Positions 17,894 through 27,407 are shown, numbered from the stretch's first letter. The stretch is DNA of 64,000 bases from Thiobacillus sp. 65-29 (GCA_001899775.1 MKWN01000023.1:36046-100045); one strand, 5' to 3'. Notes: generated by a model from the sequence alone, not told the origin. Numbers and translations are program-made.

Positions 17894-18475
17894 ATGAAAC
17901 TGGTCCTCGCCTCCACCTCGCGCTACCGCCGCGAACTGCTGTCGCGCCTGCACGTACCCTTCGAAGTGCTGGCGCCCGATGTCGACGAGACGCCCCTGCC
18001 CGGCGAGTCGCCGTCGGCCACGGCGCTGCGTCTGTCGGTCCTGAAGGCGCAGGCCGCCGCCGCGTCCTGGCCTGACGCCCTGATCATCGGCTCCGACCAG
18101 GTGCTGATGCTGGGGGAGGCCCAGCTCGGCAAGCCCGGCAATTACGCGAACGCATTCGCCCAACTGAAGGCCATGCAGGGGCGCGCAATGGTGTTCCATA
18201 CCGCGCTGACGCTGCTCAACAGCCGCACCGGCCGCACGCAGACGCGCGACGTCCCGACGACGGTACACATCCGCCGGCTCAGCGACGCACAGATCGCCGC
18301 CTACCTCGAAAAGGAAAAACCCTACGATTGCGCCGGCTCGGCAAAGAGCGAGTCCCTCGGCATCGCCCTGATGGAGCGCATGGACAGTGCGGATCCCACG
18401 GCACTCATCGGCCTGCCCTTGATGGCGCTGACCGGGATGCTCGCCAACGAGGGCGTCGACGTGCTGACGTGCTGA
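17894..18475 (+). CDS. Maf-like nucleoside-triphosphate pyrophosphatase (YceF type)
   Basis: House-cleaning hydrolase of the Maf superfamily, 193 residues. The N-terminal LASTSRYRRELLSRL motif is characteristic of the family. IIGSDQVLML carries the catalytic Asp, and YDCAGSAKSESLG matches the YceF subgroup that acts on 7-methyl-GTP rather than dTTP/UTP. The substrate is thus inferred by subgroup. It follows pycB by 7 bases, and its end overlaps the next gene by 7 bases. Confidence 0.9.
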   Translation: MKLVLASTSRYRRELLSRLHVPFEVLAPDVDETPLPGESPSATALRLSVLKAQAAAASWPDALIIGSDQVLMLGEAQLGKPGNYANAFAQLKAMQGRAMVFHTALTLLNSRTGRTQTRDVPTTVHIRRLSDAQIAAYLEKEKPYDCAGSAKSESLGIALMERMDSADPTALIGLPLMALTGMLANEGVDVLTC

Positions 18476-19188
18476 CCGAACGCGCAACCGGCACGCTGTA
18501 CCTGATCCCGGTGCCCCTGGGGCCGGTGAGCCCCGACGCCTGCCTGCCGCCCGACACCCTCGCCGTCACCCGCCGTCTCGAGCATTTCGTCGTCGAACGC
18601 GCCAGGACGGCACGCGCGCACCTCAAGGCCATGGCCCACCCGAAACCGCTGCAGGCGCTGCACATCGAGGAACTCAACGAACACACGCCGCCAGCGGTGA
18701 TTCCCGCACTGCTGGCGCCGCTGAAAGCCGGCCACGACCTTGGCCTGCTGTCGGAAGCAGGCTGTCCTGCGGTCGCCGACCCCGGTGCCGCACTGGTGCT
18801 GGCAGCACATCGTGCAAACATCCCGGTCGTGCCGCTGATCGGCCCATCGTCCATTCTGCTCGCCCTCATGGCCTCCGGCCTGGGCGGCCAGCGCTTCGCC
18901 TTCCACGGCTACCTGCCCGCCAGGGAGCCCGCACGCAGCCAGGCCATCCGCGATCTCGAAAAAACCGCGCGCCGCGACCGTGCCACCCAGCTCTTCATCG
19001 AAACGCCCTACCGCAGCGCGGCCCTGCTCGATGCGCTGGCGACCACGCTCGCGCCCGACGTACTGGTGAGCGTTGGTGCCGACCTCAGCCTGCCGGGGCA
19101 GCTGATCCAGACGCGCAGTGCGAAGAACTGGCGCGGGCAGGCCGAGACGGTGAAGGACCGGCTGGTGGTGTTCGGCATCGGCATGTAG
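18469..19188 (+). CDS. SAM-dependent methyltransferase, RsmI/tetrapyrrole-methylase family, short form
   Basis: A 239-residue member of the TP-methylase superfamily. It has the LYLIPVPLG start, EELNEHTPPAVI, LLSEAGCPAVADPGA (the RsmI SEAGCPAVADPG signature) and VPLIGPSSILLALMASG. RsmI itself 2'-O-methylates C1402 of 16S rRNA; this shorter protein diverges and its substrate is not certain. No ATG is available: the GTG at 18469 lies inside the end of maf and is chosen because it precedes the conserved core closely. Coupled translation with maf is likely. Confidence 0.8.
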   Translation: MLTERATGTLYLIPVPLGPVSPDACLPPDTLAVTRRLEHFVVERARTARAHLKAMAHPKPLQALHIEELNEHTPPAVIPALLAPLKAGHDLGLLSEAGCPAVADPGAALVLAAHRANIPVVPLIGPSSILLALMASGLGGQRFAFHGYLPAREPARSQAIRDLEKTARRDRATQLFIETPYRSAALLDALATTLAPDVLVSVGADLSLPGQLIQTRSAKNWRGQAETVKDRLVVFGIGM

Positions 19189-19307
19189 CGCGCCGGCCGA
19201 GCGCGTCAGGCGCTACCGACCGTACGTCCTGCGCGTACCGTTTCCCATGGTGCGGTGGCGAACATGCACATGCATGGCTGCCTGGGGTATCGTTTGGGAT
19301 TCCTGCC

Positions 19308-20117
19308 ATGAACATGAGTCCAGCCATGTCCCGCCCCATCCTCTACCACAGTCCCATCTGTCCATTCTGCCAGCGCATCGACATCCTCCTCACGCTCAAG
19401 GGTCGCCGCGAGGACGTCGAGGTGCGTACCCTCGATCTCGCCGTGCCGCGGCCCGACTGGCTGCTCAAGAAAACCCGCGGCGCCCCTGCCCTGCCCGTGC
19501 TGGAAACCGCGGACGGCCATATCGTCCGTGAAAGCCTGGTGATCATGCAATATCTGGAGGACGTCTACCCCGAGCGCCCGGTCGCGCAGCGCGATCCGTG
19601 GTGGCGTGCAGTGGAGAACATGCTGACGCGCATGGACAGCGATTTCTTCAGCCAGGGCTACGGCTGGCTGATGAACCAGGATCCGGAGCGACGCCCGGCG
19701 CTGCGCGAAGGGATGCTGAAGCACTACGCACAGCTCGACGATTTCCTGCAGGCACATGCCCCCAAGGGCCCGTTCCTGTTCGAGGAATTCGGCTGGGCCG
19801 AGACGGTCTTCACGCCCTTCTTCCAGCGCTTCGGCTTCCTGGAGTATTACGAGGACTTCCGCCTGCCTGACGAGGCGCGCTACGACCGTGTGCGCCAGTG
19901 GGTGGATGCCTGCATGACGCATCCTGCGGCGCAACAGGCCAGCCACGAACAGATCGTCAAGCATTATTACGATTTCGCGAAAGGCTTTGGCAACGGCGCC
20001 TTGCCGCCCGGACGCAGCAAGTCGTCACTGGCCCTGGAGCCGGACTGGCGCACCCGACCGATGCCGCCACGTGACAAGTACGGCCACAGCGCGACCGACA
20101 TCGAACTGGGACTGTGA
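19308..20117 (+). CDS. Glutathione S-transferase family protein
   Basis: A 269-residue protein with an N-terminal thioredoxin-like domain carrying CPFCQRIDILL (residues about 18-28, a glutaredoxin/omega-class-type CxxC), LPVLET and the ESLVIMQYLEDVYP GSH-binding helix. A helical C-terminal domain follows. The substrate is not predictable. Three in-frame ATGs (19308, 19314, 19326) are possible; there is no strong ribosome site to decide, so the true N-terminus may be up to six residues shorter. About 120 bases upstream hold no recognisable gene. Confidence 0.82.
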   Translation: MNMSPAMSRPILYHSPICPFCQRIDILLTLKGRREDVEVRTLDLAVPRPDWLLKKTRGAPALPVLETADGHIVRESLVIMQYLEDVYPERPVAQRDPWWRAVENMLTRMDSDFFSQGYGWLMNQDPERRPALREGMLKHYAQLDDFLQAHAPKGPFLFEEFGWAETVFTPFFQRFGFLEYYEDFRLPDEARYDRVRQWVDACMTHPAAQQASHEQIVKHYYDFAKGFGNGALPPGRSKSSLALEPDWRTRPMPPRDKYGHSATDIELGL

Positions 20118-20196
20118 AACGCGCAGCGCGGCGGGCTTGCACAGCGCCGCCGCGTGTCTACGATGAAGGAAGCCAGCCAAACGGAAGGAGCGCATC

Positions 20197-20472
20197 ATGT
20201 CGGGGATCGTCATTGAAACCGCACCGGACGCTGCACGTCTCGCCAGCCTGGGCGTCGAGCGCTGGCCGGAATGGACTTCCGAAAATGCGGAATTCCCGTG
20301 GGAATATTTCGAACAGGAAATCAGCTACATCGTCGAAGGTCGCGCGATCGTGACACCGGAAGGCGGCGCCCCCGTGGAAATCGCCAGCGGCGATCTGGTT
20401 ACCTTTCCCTCCGAACTGCTGTGCAGGTGGAAGGTCGTGGAACCGCTCCGCAAGCGCTACCGCATCGGCTGA
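20197..20472 (+). CDS. Small cupin protein (DUF861 / cupin_3)
   Basis: A 91-residue single-domain cupin. The strand pattern WPEWTSENAEFPWEYFEQEI, then SYIVEGRAIVTPEGG, then IASGDLVTFPSELLCRWKV fits the cupin_3 family related to EutQ and (S)-ureidoglycine aminohydrolase C-terminal domains. Such small proteins are often of unknown role. A strong GGAAGGAG site precedes the ATG. It converges on the HIT gene, leaving only 7 bases. Confidence 0.8.
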   Translation: MSGIVIETAPDAARLASLGVERWPEWTSENAEFPWEYFEQEISYIVEGRAIVTPEGGAPVEIASGDLVTFPSELLCRWKVVEPLRKRYRIG

Positions 20473-20479
20473 CCGCCAC

Positions 20480-20872
20480 TCACGACCAGTATTTCGCCTT
20501 GTCCGGCAGGATCCAGCGCACGCCGCCACGCGGATCTTCCTTGTCGCCGCGATAGCGCGGGATCAGGTGGATATGCAGGTGCGGCACGGACTGTCCACCC
20601 GCCTGCCCATGGTTGATGCCGATGTTGTAGCCATCCGGCCGGTGCAGGGCATCCAGTTTCTCCTTGGCGCGCGCGAGCATGTGCAGCAGCGCGCTCTGTT
20701 CGTGTTCGGTGGCCTCGAACAGGGTCGCGACATGGCGACGCGGGATGATGACGGTGTGGCCGAGCGACACCGGAAAACCGTCGCGATAGGCCACGGTCAG
20801 TTCGTCCTCGGCGACGATACGGTGCGGTTCCAGGACACAGAAGGGACAGGGTTTCGGAGCGGAAGCGTTCAT
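20480..20872 (-). CDS. HIT-family hydrolase
   Basis: A 130-residue histidine-triad protein. The triad HLHIHLIPRY sits near residues 94-103, and an N-terminal CPFC pair suggests a zinc site. The GHTVIIPRRHVATLFE stretch is typical of Fhit/HinT-type nucleotide hydrolases. The ATG at 20872 gives MNASAPKPCPFC; the longer open frame upstream is intergenic. The substrate is probably a dinucleoside polyphosphate or adenosine phosphoramidate, by family knowledge only. Confidence 0.88.
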   Translation of the reverse strand: MNASAPKPCPFCVLEPHRIVAEDELTVAYRDGFPVSLGHTVIIPRRHVATLFEATEHEQSALLHMLARAKEKLDALHRPDGYNIGINHGQAGGQSVPHLHIHLIPRYRGDKEDPRGGVRWILPDKAKYWS

Positions 20873-21043
20873 GCGAAAGGTGAGGGCAAAAGGTGTGGGC
20901 TCCAGTTGCGGGCCGGAGCTGGTTAAAATACATTGTCGCTTCTTTGGCATGCGAATGTCATGTCCGCGTGTCAGGAGGGCCTGGGGCCGTATCGGCAACA
21001 CGCTCCGAATCCCGCTGCACTTGAGTCTTTTTTGAGGAAAACC

Positions 21044-21550
21044 ATGCACCCAGCCTTGCACAAAAACGGTCTCGCCGCCCTGATCGCGGCCGGATGCCTC
21101 GGACTTGCCACGCCTGCCCTCGCAGCCGAACACGCGCATCACCATGCGCCCGACGCCCACGCGGCCGCACCGGCACTGAAGCCGGGCCAGAAATGGGCGA
21201 CCGACGACACGCTGCGCCGCGGCATGGATTCGATCCGGCAGACAATGAGTCCACGCCAGGAAGCCATCGACAAGGGCCGCCTCGGCAGCAGGGATTATCA
21301 GCAGATGGGTGCGGCGGTACACAAATCCATCGTCGAGGTCGTGAGCCAGTGCAAGCTGCCGAAGGATGCCGATTCCGCACTGCATTCCATCGTGCTTGGC
21401 GATCTCGTCCAGGGCGCAGAACTCATGCAGAAATCCCCCAAGGTCGACACCCAGCGCGCCGCCGCCCTGGGCGTGCTGCAGGCACTGCGCAATTACGGGG
21501 AATATTTCCAGCACCCGGGCTGGTCGCTCGGCCCTGCTCCGGGACGCTGA
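21044..21550 (+). CDS. Exported histidine-rich protein of unknown function
   Basis: A 168-residue protein with a clear signal peptide (residues 1-27, ending ALA-A). A His/Ala-rich segment follows (AEHAHHHAPDAHAA), then a helical domain with WATDDTLRRGMDSIR and a single cysteine in SQCKLP. It resembles small periplasmic proteins annotated in betaproteobacteria as DnrO-like, but I cannot assign a function. The histidine cluster could bind metal. A GAGGAAAACC site precedes the ATG at 21044; the open frame extends upstream without support. It converges on radA with a 6-base gap. Confidence 0.75.
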   Translation: MHPALHKNGLAALIAAGCLGLATPALAAEHAHHHAPDAHAAAPALKPGQKWATDDTLRRGMDSIRQTMSPRQEAIDKGRLGSRDYQQMGAAVHKSIVEVVSQCKLPKDADSALHSIVLGDLVQGAELMQKSPKVDTQRAAALGVLQALRNYGEYFQHPGWSLGPAPGR

Positions 21551-21556
21551 TCTGGA

Positions 21557-22912
21557 CTAGCTTTCGCGGAACAGGCGAATCGCCTCGTCGAGGCGCTGCA
21601 CGGCATGCACCGCCATGCCGGCAATCTTCTGTTTGGGCTGGTTGGCGGACGGCACGATGGCCTGGCTGAAACCGAGCTTGGCGGCTTCCTTCAAGCGCTC
21701 CTGCCCGCGCTGCACCGGGCGGATTTCGCCGGCGAGCCCCACTTCGCCGAACATCACCAGCTTGTCGGGCAGCGGCTGGCTGCGCAGCGAAGACACGATC
21801 GCCGCGAGCACGGCCAGGTCGGCCGCGGGTTCGCTGATCTTCACGCCACCCACCGCATTGACGAAGACGTCCTGATCGAAGCAGGCAATCCCCGCGTGGC
21901 GGTGCAGCACCGCAAGCAGCATGGCCAGCCGGTTCTGCTCCAGGCCGACCGACAGGCGACGCGGACTCGGCGCATGACTGGTATCGACCAGCGCCTGGAT
22001 TTCCACCAGCAGCGGGCGCGTACCCTCCTGTGTCACCAGCACACAGGAACCCGGCACTGGCTCGCCATGACGCGAGAGAAAGATCGCCGAAGGGTTGGAC
22101 ACGCCCTTCAGCCCCTTCTCGGTCATGGCGAACACGCCGATCTCGTTGACCGCACCGAAGCGGTTCTTGAACGCACGCACCAGCCGGAACGACGACCCGG
22201 TATCGCCCTCGAAATACAGCACGGTGTCGACGATGTGTTCGAGCACGCGCGGACCGGCGATGGCGCCCTCCTTGGTCACGTGACCGACGAGGATGATCGC
22301 GGTGCCGCTCTGTTTCGCGTGACGCGTGAGCTGGGCGGCGCATTCGCGCACCTGTGCCACCGAACCGGGCGCGGAGCTCAGCGCCTCGGAATACAGGGTC
22401 TGGATCGAGTCGATCACGGCGACATCGGGCGCGAGTTCGCCCAACTGCGTAAGAATCGCTTCCAGGCGAATTTCCGGCAACACTGGCAGGTTCGCTTCCG
22501 GCAGGCTCAACCGCCGCGCGCGCAACGCCACCTGGCGCGCCGACTCCTCGCCACTCACATAAAGCGTTTTCTGGGTGCCGGACAGTCCGGCGAGCGCCTG
22601 CAGCAGCAGCGTCGACTTGCCGATACCGGGGTCGCCGCCGATCAGGGTTACGCCGCCCGGTACCAGGCCGCCGCCGAGTACGCGGTCGAGTTCGCCGATG
22701 CCGGTCGGGATGCGGCTCTCCTCGGACGCCTCGACCTCGCGCAGCATCTGCACGCGGCTGGTTGCCGCCAGCGACTGGAAGCGCGGCTTCGCCGCTTCAG
22801 CGATAGTCTCGACCAGGGTGTTCCAGGCGCCGCAGGCGGGACACTGCCCCTGCCATTTGGGCGCGCTGCCGCCGCATTCGGTGCAGGTGTAGACGGTCTT
22901 CGCCTTGGCCAT
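21557..22912 (-). CDS. radA: DNA repair protein RadA
   Basis: RecA-like ATPase that promotes branch migration in recombination, 451 residues. N-terminal C4 zinc finger CTECGGSAPKWQGQCPACG (residues 10-28), Walker A GGDPGIGKSTLL (about 92-103), Walker B VAVIDSIQTL, the family-specific KNRFGAVNEIGVFAM, and the Lon-like C-terminal domain. It is convergent with the exported-protein gene and 76 bases downstream of cysM, with which it is probably co-transcribed. Confidence 0.97.
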   Translation of the reverse strand: MAKAKTVYTCTECGGSAPKWQGQCPACGAWNTLVETIAEAAKPRFQSLAATSRVQMLREVEASEESRIPTGIGELDRVLGGGLVPGGVTLIGGDPGIGKSTLLLQALAGLSGTQKTLYVSGEESARQVALRARRLSLPEANLPVLPEIRLEAILTQLGELAPDVAVIDSIQTLYSEALSSAPGSVAQVRECAAQLTRHAKQSGTAIILVGHVTKEGAIAGPRVLEHIVDTVLYFEGDTGSSFRLVRAFKNRFGAVNEIGVFAMTEKGLKGVSNPSAIFLSRHGEPVPGSCVLVTQEGTRPLLVEIQALVDTSHAPSPRRLSVGLEQNRLAMLLAVLHRHAGIACFDQDVFVNAVGGVKISEPAADLAVLAAIVSSLRSQPLPDKLVMFGEVGLAGEIRPVQRGQERLKEAAKLGFSQAIVPSANQPKQKIAGMAVHAVQRLDEAIRLFRES

Positions 22913-22988
22913 TGCGTGCGATCTCAGCAGCCGCCGTGCGCGCGTACCCGCCGATCGCGCACGCGCCGCAAATCATCGAGATCGTCCA

Positions 22989-23876
22989 TCAGGCCGGAAA
23001 TACGCCGGTCGACAGATAGCGGTCGCCGCGGTCGCAGACGATGGAGACGATCACCGCGTGCTCGACTTCCTTCGATAGTTGCAGCGCCGCCCACAGCGCG
23101 CCACCCGAGGAAATACCGGCGAAGATGCCCTCCTCGCGCGCAAGCCGCCGCGCGGTTTCCTCGGCATCCTGCTGGCTCACGTAGATCATCCGGTCGATGC
23201 GGCTGTTGTCGCAGATTGCCGGCACGTAGTCCGCCGACCACTTGCGGATGCCGGGAATCTGCGCACCTTCGGTGGGCTGCACGCCGACGATCTGGATCGC
23301 GGGATTCTGCTCCTTCAAATAGCGCGAGCAGCCCATGATGGTGCCGGTGGTGCCCATGCTGGAGACGAAATGCGTGATCCGGCCTTCGGTGTCGCGCCAG
23401 ATTTCCGGCCCGGTGGTGCAGTAATGCGCTTCGGGATTATCTGGGTTGGCGAACTGGTCGAGCACGCGGCCGATCCCCTGCTTCTCCATCGCCAACGCAA
23501 GATCGCGCGCGCCTTCCATGCCGGTTTCCCGGCTCACCAGTTGCAGCTCGGCACCGAACGCGCGCATGGTCTGTTGCCGCTCGACGGACGCGTTCTCCGG
23601 CATGATGAGGATGAGCCGGTAGCCGCGCATCGCCGCCGCCATCGCCAGCGCGATGCCGGTGTTGCCGCTGGTCGCCTCGATGAGGGTGTCGCCCGGCTTG
23701 ATCTCACCGCGCGCTTCCGCGCGCTCGATCATCGACAGCGCCGGCCGGTCCTTGACCGAACCTGCCGGGTTGTTGCCTTCGAGCTTGACCAGCACGATGT
23801 TGCCGGTCTCGCCAGGCATGCGCTTGAGCCTGACCAGGGGCGTGTTCCCGACGCAGTCTTCGATGGTCTTGTACAT
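22989..23876 (-). CDS. cysM: Cysteine synthase B
   Basis: PLP-dependent O-acetylserine sulfhydrylase B, 295 residues. The PLP lysine is in NNPAGSVKDRPALSMI, the substrate loop is TSGNTGIALAMAAAMRG, and the phosphate site is GTTGTIMG. CysM-type features are the short length and CDRGDRYLSTGVF ending. It is separated from ugd by only 3 bases and lies upstream of radA on the same strand. Confidence 0.95.
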   Translation of the reverse strand: MYKTIEDCVGNTPLVRLKRMPGETGNIVLVKLEGNNPAGSVKDRPALSMIERAEARGEIKPGDTLIEATSGNTGIALAMAAAMRGYRLILIMPENASVERQQTMRAFGAELQLVSRETGMEGARDLALAMEKQGIGRVLDQFANPDNPEAHYCTTGPEIWRDTEGRITHFVSSMGTTGTIMGCSRYLKEQNPAIQIVGVQPTEGAQIPGIRKWSADYVPAICDNSRIDRMIYVSQQDAEETARRLAREEGIFAGISSGGALWAALQLSKEVEHAVIVSIVCDRGDRYLSTGVFPA

Positions 23877-23879
23877 GAA

Positions 23880-25202
23880 TTACGCCCGCCCGATCGGGAA
23901 ATACTCGAAGCCCATCTCGCGCATCGCCGGCGGCTCGTACAGGTTACGCCCGTCGAAGACGACGGGCGCCTTGAGCAGGGTCTTCATGGCGTCGAAGTTC
24001 GGACTGCGGAACACTTTCCATTCGGTGACGATGAGCAGCGCGTCCGCACCCTTCAGCGCATCCATCGGGCTATCCACCAGCAGCAGGTCGGCACGCTCAC
24101 CGTAGATGCGGCGCGTCTCCTCCATCGCCGCGGGATCGTATGCCGACACGCTCGCACCCATCTGCCACAGCGCCTCGAGCATGGTGCGGCTGGGCGCTTC
24201 GCGCATGTCGTCGGTGTTGGGTTTGAAGGCGAGCCCCCACATGGCGAAACGCCGGCCCTTGAGATCGGTGCCGAAGCGCGCGGTGAGTTTGTCGATGAGA
24301 ATGCGCTTCTGCGCGTCGTTGGCGTCCTCGACGGCATCGAGCACGCGCAGCGGAATGCCGTTTTCCTGCGCGGTACGGCGCAAGGCCTGGACGTCCTTGG
24401 GGAAACACGAACCGCCGTAGCCGCAGCCAGCATAGAGGAAATGGTAGCCGATGCGCGGGTCGGAGCCGATACCGTGGCGCACCTGTTCGATGTCGGCGCC
24501 GAGTCTTTCCGCGAGGACGGCGAGCTCGTTCATGAAGGAGATGCGCGTGGCCAGCATGGCGTTGGCGGCATATTTGGTGAGTTCGGCACTGCGGATGTCC
24601 ATGACGGCGAGACGCTCGCGACTGCGCTGGAACGGTGCGTAGAGTTGGCGCAGCAGTTGAGTGGCGTGCTCGCTGGCGGTACCGATGACGATGCGGTCGG
24701 GTTTCATGAAATCCTCGACCGCAGCGCCCTCCTTGAGGAATTCCGGGTTGGAGGCGACATCGAATTCGATCGCCGCGCCACGCCTGGCGAGTTCCTCGGC
24801 AAGCGCGGCCTTCACCTTGTCGGCGGTGCCGACCGGCACCGTGGATTTGTCGACGACGAGCTTGTATTCGTTCATGTGGCGGCCGATGTTGCGCGCGGCG
24901 GCGACGACGTACTGGAGGTCGGCGGAGCCGTCCTCGTCGGGCGGGGTGCCGACGGCGATGAACTGGATCTGGCCGAAGGCGACCGACGCCTCGACGTCGG
25001 TGGTGAACGACAGCCGCCCCGCCGCGACGTTGCGCTTCACCATGTCCTCCAGCCCGGGCTCATAGATCGGGATGCCGCCCGACTTGAGGATCTCGATCTT
25101 CCTCGGATCGACGTCGAGGCACAGCACTTCGTTGCCGACTTCGGCGAGGCAGGTTCCGGTCACCAGGCCGACATAGCCGGTACCGATCACGGTAATCTTC
25201 AC
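23880..25202 (-). CDS. ugd: UDP-glucose 6-dehydrogenase
   Basis: Oxidises UDP-glucose to UDP-glucuronate for polysaccharide or LPS precursors, 440 residues. Rossmann [18 protein letters not shown] at residues 7-24, [28 protein letters not shown], the catalytic cysteine in [14 protein letters not shown] and [16 protein letters not shown]. The start is a GTG preceded by AGGAGAAGC. It runs between pyrF and cysM on the minus strand. Confidence 0.96.
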   Translation of the reverse strand: MKITVIGTGYVGLVTGTCLAEVGNEVLCLDVDPRKIEILKSGGIPIYEPGLEDMVKRNVAAGRLSFTTDVEASVAFGQIQFIAVGTPPDEDGSADLQYVVAAARNIGRHMNEYKLVVDKSTVPVGTADKVKAALAEELARRGAAIEFDVASNPEFLKEGAAVEDFMKPDRIVIGTASEHATQLLRQLYAPFQRSRERLAVMDIRSAELTKYAANAMLATRISFMNELAVLAERLGADIEQVRHGIGSDPRIGYHFLYAGCGYGGSCFPKDVQALRRTAQENGIPLRVLDAVEDANDAQKRILIDKLTARFGTDLKGRRFAMWGLAFKPNTDDMREAPSRTMLEALWQMGASVSAYDPAAMEETRRIYGERADLLLVDSPMDALKGADALLIVTEWKVFRSPNFDAMKTLLKAPVVFDGRNLYEPPAMREMGFEYFPIGRA

Positions 25203-25212
25203 AACGCTTCTC

Positions 25213-25911
25213 CTAACGGTTTTTAATCTCGGTTTGAATCTGTTTCAGCACCGCGAGCGGATCGGATGCGGCGGTGATCGGCCGGCCGATCACGAGATCG
25301 GTCGCACCCGCGTGCAAGGCCTGCGCAGGCGTCATCACGCGACACTGGTCGCCCGCTTCGGCACCGGCCGGACGAATGCCCGGCGTCACCAGACGAAACT
25401 CCTCGCCCAGTTCCGTGCGCAGCAGCGTCGCCTCCTGCGCCGAGCACACCACACCATCCAGCCCACAGGACTGTGCCAGCCGCGCCAGCCGCAGCACCTG
25501 CGCCGCCGGGGCGTCGTTCACGCCGACCTCGCCGAGATCTTCGGCGCTCATGCTGGTCAGCACCGTCACCGCGATCAGCAGCGGTCGTTGCGGCAGGTCC
25601 ACCAGCGCCGCGCGCGCGGCGTCCATCATGCGGCGCCCGCCCGAGGCGTGCACGTTCACCATCCACACCCCCAGCCCCGCCGCCGCGCGGCAGGCCGCCG
25701 CCACCGTGTTGGGGATGTCGTGAAATTTCAGGTCGAGAAACACCTCGAAACCACACGCCACCAACGTGCGCACCAATTCCGGTCCGGCCACGGTGAAGAG
25801 CTCCTTGCCGACCTTGACGCGGCACAGCGCCGGATCGAGCCGTTGCGCCAGCGCCAGCGCCGACGCCGCCTCCGGAAAATCCAGCGCAACGATGATCCTG
25901 GTTGAATTCAT
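25213..25911 (-). CDS. pyrF: Orotidine 5'-phosphate decarboxylase
   Basis: Last step of UMP synthesis. TIM-barrel motifs: [14 protein letters not shown], the catalytic [16 protein letters not shown] (Asp-Lys-Asp array) and VTPGIRP plus [14 protein letters not shown] phosphate loops. The ATG at 25911 with AAGGAAAGC upstream gives 232 residues; the open frame begins in the repeat-rich spacer to lapB. Spacing to ugd is 10 bases. Confidence 0.96.
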   Translation of the reverse strand: MNSTRIIVALDFPEAASALALAQRLDPALCRVKVGKELFTVAGPELVRTLVACGFEVFLDLKFHDIPNTVAAACRAAAGLGVWMVNVHASGGRRMMDAARAALVDLPQRPLLIAVTVLTSMSAEDLGEVGVNDAPAAQVLRLARLAQSCGLDGVVCSAQEATLLRTELGEEFRLVTPGIRPAGAEAGDQCRVMTPAQALHAGATDLVIGRPITAASDPLAVLKQIQTEIKNR

Positions 25912-25918
25912 CGCTTTC

Positions 25919-25946
25919 CTTGCAACTTGCAACTTGAAACTTGCAT
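25919..25946. repeat. AACTTGCAACTTG-type short repeat between pyrF and lapB
   Basis: GCAACTTGCAACTTGAAAC followed by TTGC shares AACTTGAAACTTGC with the pilZ-tatD spacer at 2968-2980. It touches the end of lapB and stops just short of the pyrF ribosome site. Confidence 0.5.
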
Positions 25947-25947
25947 C

Positions 25948-27114
25948 TCAGCCATCGCCTTCGCGCCGTTCCGGATCGAAGCTGTCCCAGCGCCCGCACG
26001 CCGGGCAGCGCCAGAAAAACTGCTTGGCCTTGAAGCCGCAACTACCGCACTGATAGCGCATCATGCGCTGACTGTGCGTGGCGACCAGGCTCTTTTCCAC
26101 CTGCAGCAGTTCGCGTTCGTCGGCTCCGGCGTTGATGAGTTCGGCTTCCAGCAGGCGATCCAGCGTGCGCAGGCTGGGGTTGCGCCGTAATTCCTCGCGC
26201 GCGAGGCGGCTCGCCGCCGCCGCGCCTTCGCTTTCCGACACCGCCAGATACAGGGCATTGAAGACGTCCGGTGAGGGCTGGCGCGCGTACAGTGCACGCA
26301 ACCACTGCACCCCTTCGGCCAGACGGCCCAACTGCCGGTAGCTGCCAAGCACGCGGTCGACCACCAACGCCATGTGCGCCGTGCTTTGCGTTTCCACCAG
26401 CCGCCAGTCGGAGATCGCTGCCTCGTGCCGCCCCGCCGCCGCATCCAGATCGCCCGCCATCAGATTGGCGCGCACCGACTGACGGTTCACTGCGAGGGCT
26501 TGCTGCAGATGCGCAGCGGCCGCCTCGGGGTTGCCCTTCGCCGCTTCGAGCAGCGCGAGCTCGCAATTGAAATGCGCAATCTCCGCGTTGAGCGGCTTGC
26601 TGGTGTCCTTTTCCAGCACGCGCGCGGCGTCGATCGCCTTCTGCCAGTCCTTCTCCTGCACGTAGATTTCCAGCAGGAAGGTGCGTGCCTGGCCGTGCTG
26701 CGGCGTTTCCAGCAAACGCGTGAAGACTTGCTCCGCGCGGTCGAGCAGGCCCGCCCTGAGGTAGTCCTGGCCCAACTCGCTCATCGCGCGCAGGCGTTGC
26801 TCCTCGGCAAGTCCCTCGCGTTCGAGCAGGTTCTCGTGCATGCGAATGGCGCGGTCGAGTTCACCGCGGCGGCGGAACAGACCACCCAGCGCGAAGTGCA
26901 GATCGATGGTCTCGGGTTCGAGCTTGACGACTTCGAGAAAGGCCTCGATCGCCTTGTCCGGCTGCTCGTTGAGAAGGAAATTCACCCCGCGGAAATATGA
27001 ATTCGGCAGCGCGCGTGATTCGGTGACGACCTGGCGAATGTCGACGCGTGCCGCGAGCCAGCCCAGTGCGAAGAACAACGGGATCGCCAGCAGCCACCAC
27101 AGTTCGAATTCCAT
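25948..27114 (-). CDS. lapB: Lipopolysaccharide assembly protein LapB (YciM)
   Basis: Membrane-anchored TPR protein that regulates LpxC turnover and LPS assembly, 388 residues against 389 in E. coli. One N-terminal membrane segment (residues 4-21), a run of TPR helices (about 40-340), and a C-terminal rubredoxin-like zinc module CGSCGFKAKQFFWRCPACG. The ATG at 27114 gives MEFELWWLL; the longer frame overlaps lapA. It follows lapA directly, as in E. coli. Confidence 0.95.
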   Translation of the reverse strand: MEFELWWLLAIPLFFALGWLAARVDIRQVVTESRALPNSYFRGVNFLLNEQPDKAIEAFLEVVKLEPETIDLHFALGGLFRRRGELDRAIRMHENLLEREGLAEEQRLRAMSELGQDYLRAGLLDRAEQVFTRLLETPQHGQARTFLLEIYVQEKDWQKAIDAARVLEKDTSKPLNAEIAHFNCELALLEAAKGNPEAAAAHLQQALAVNRQSVRANLMAGDLDAAAGRHEAAISDWRLVETQSTAHMALVVDRVLGSYRQLGRLAEGVQWLRALYARQPSPDVFNALYLAVSESEGAAAASRLAREELRRNPSLRTLDRLLEAELINAGADERELLQVEKSLVATHSQRMMRYQCGSCGFKAKQFFWRCPACGRWDSFDPERREGDG

Positions 27115-27125
27115 GATGGCCGCCG

Positions 27126-27407
27126 TCAGACGGGTCGGATGTCGGTGGCCGTTTCGGTATCGGCCGGCGCCGGAATCTTGCCGGCCTGGCGCCGCAGGCG
27201 AAACAGCGTCGGCAGCAGCGCGAGTACGCCGGTCAGCACACCGAGCACGAATGCGAGCCCCAGCATGACGATCAGCGGCGCCTGCCACACATAGCCGAGA
27301 TAGGAGTAGAAGACGACGGACTGGCTGTTCTTGAGCGCAAAGCCGAGCACCAGCAGGAACACCAGCAGTTTGGCCAGCAGGCCCAGATAGTGCATGAGGT
27401 TTTTCAT
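27126..27407 (-). CDS. lapA: Lipopolysaccharide assembly protein LapA (DUF1049)
   Basis: A 93-residue inner-membrane protein with two transmembrane segments (about 8-27 and 44-66) and a short basic cytoplasmic tail. The LGFALKNSQSVVFYSYLG stretch is typical of LapA. It partners LapB in controlling LPS synthesis. It lies upstream of lapB, separated by 11 bases, and downstream of the ihfB terminator. Confidence 0.92.
   Translation of the reverse strand: MKNLMHYLGLLAKLLVFLLVLGFALKNSQSVVFYSYLGYVWQAPLIVMLGLAFVLGVLTGVLALLPTLFRLRRQAGKIPAPADTETATDIRPV

Noticed and set aside
22924..22978. Short frame between radA and cysM on the minus strand
   Set aside because: About 20 codons, arginine-rich and without a ribosome site or relatives that I recognise.
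23079..25226. Long plus-strand open frame of 715 codons opposite cysM and ugd
   Set aside because: It is the antisense shadow of two clear enzymes in GC-rich DNA, with no family motif or ribosome site.
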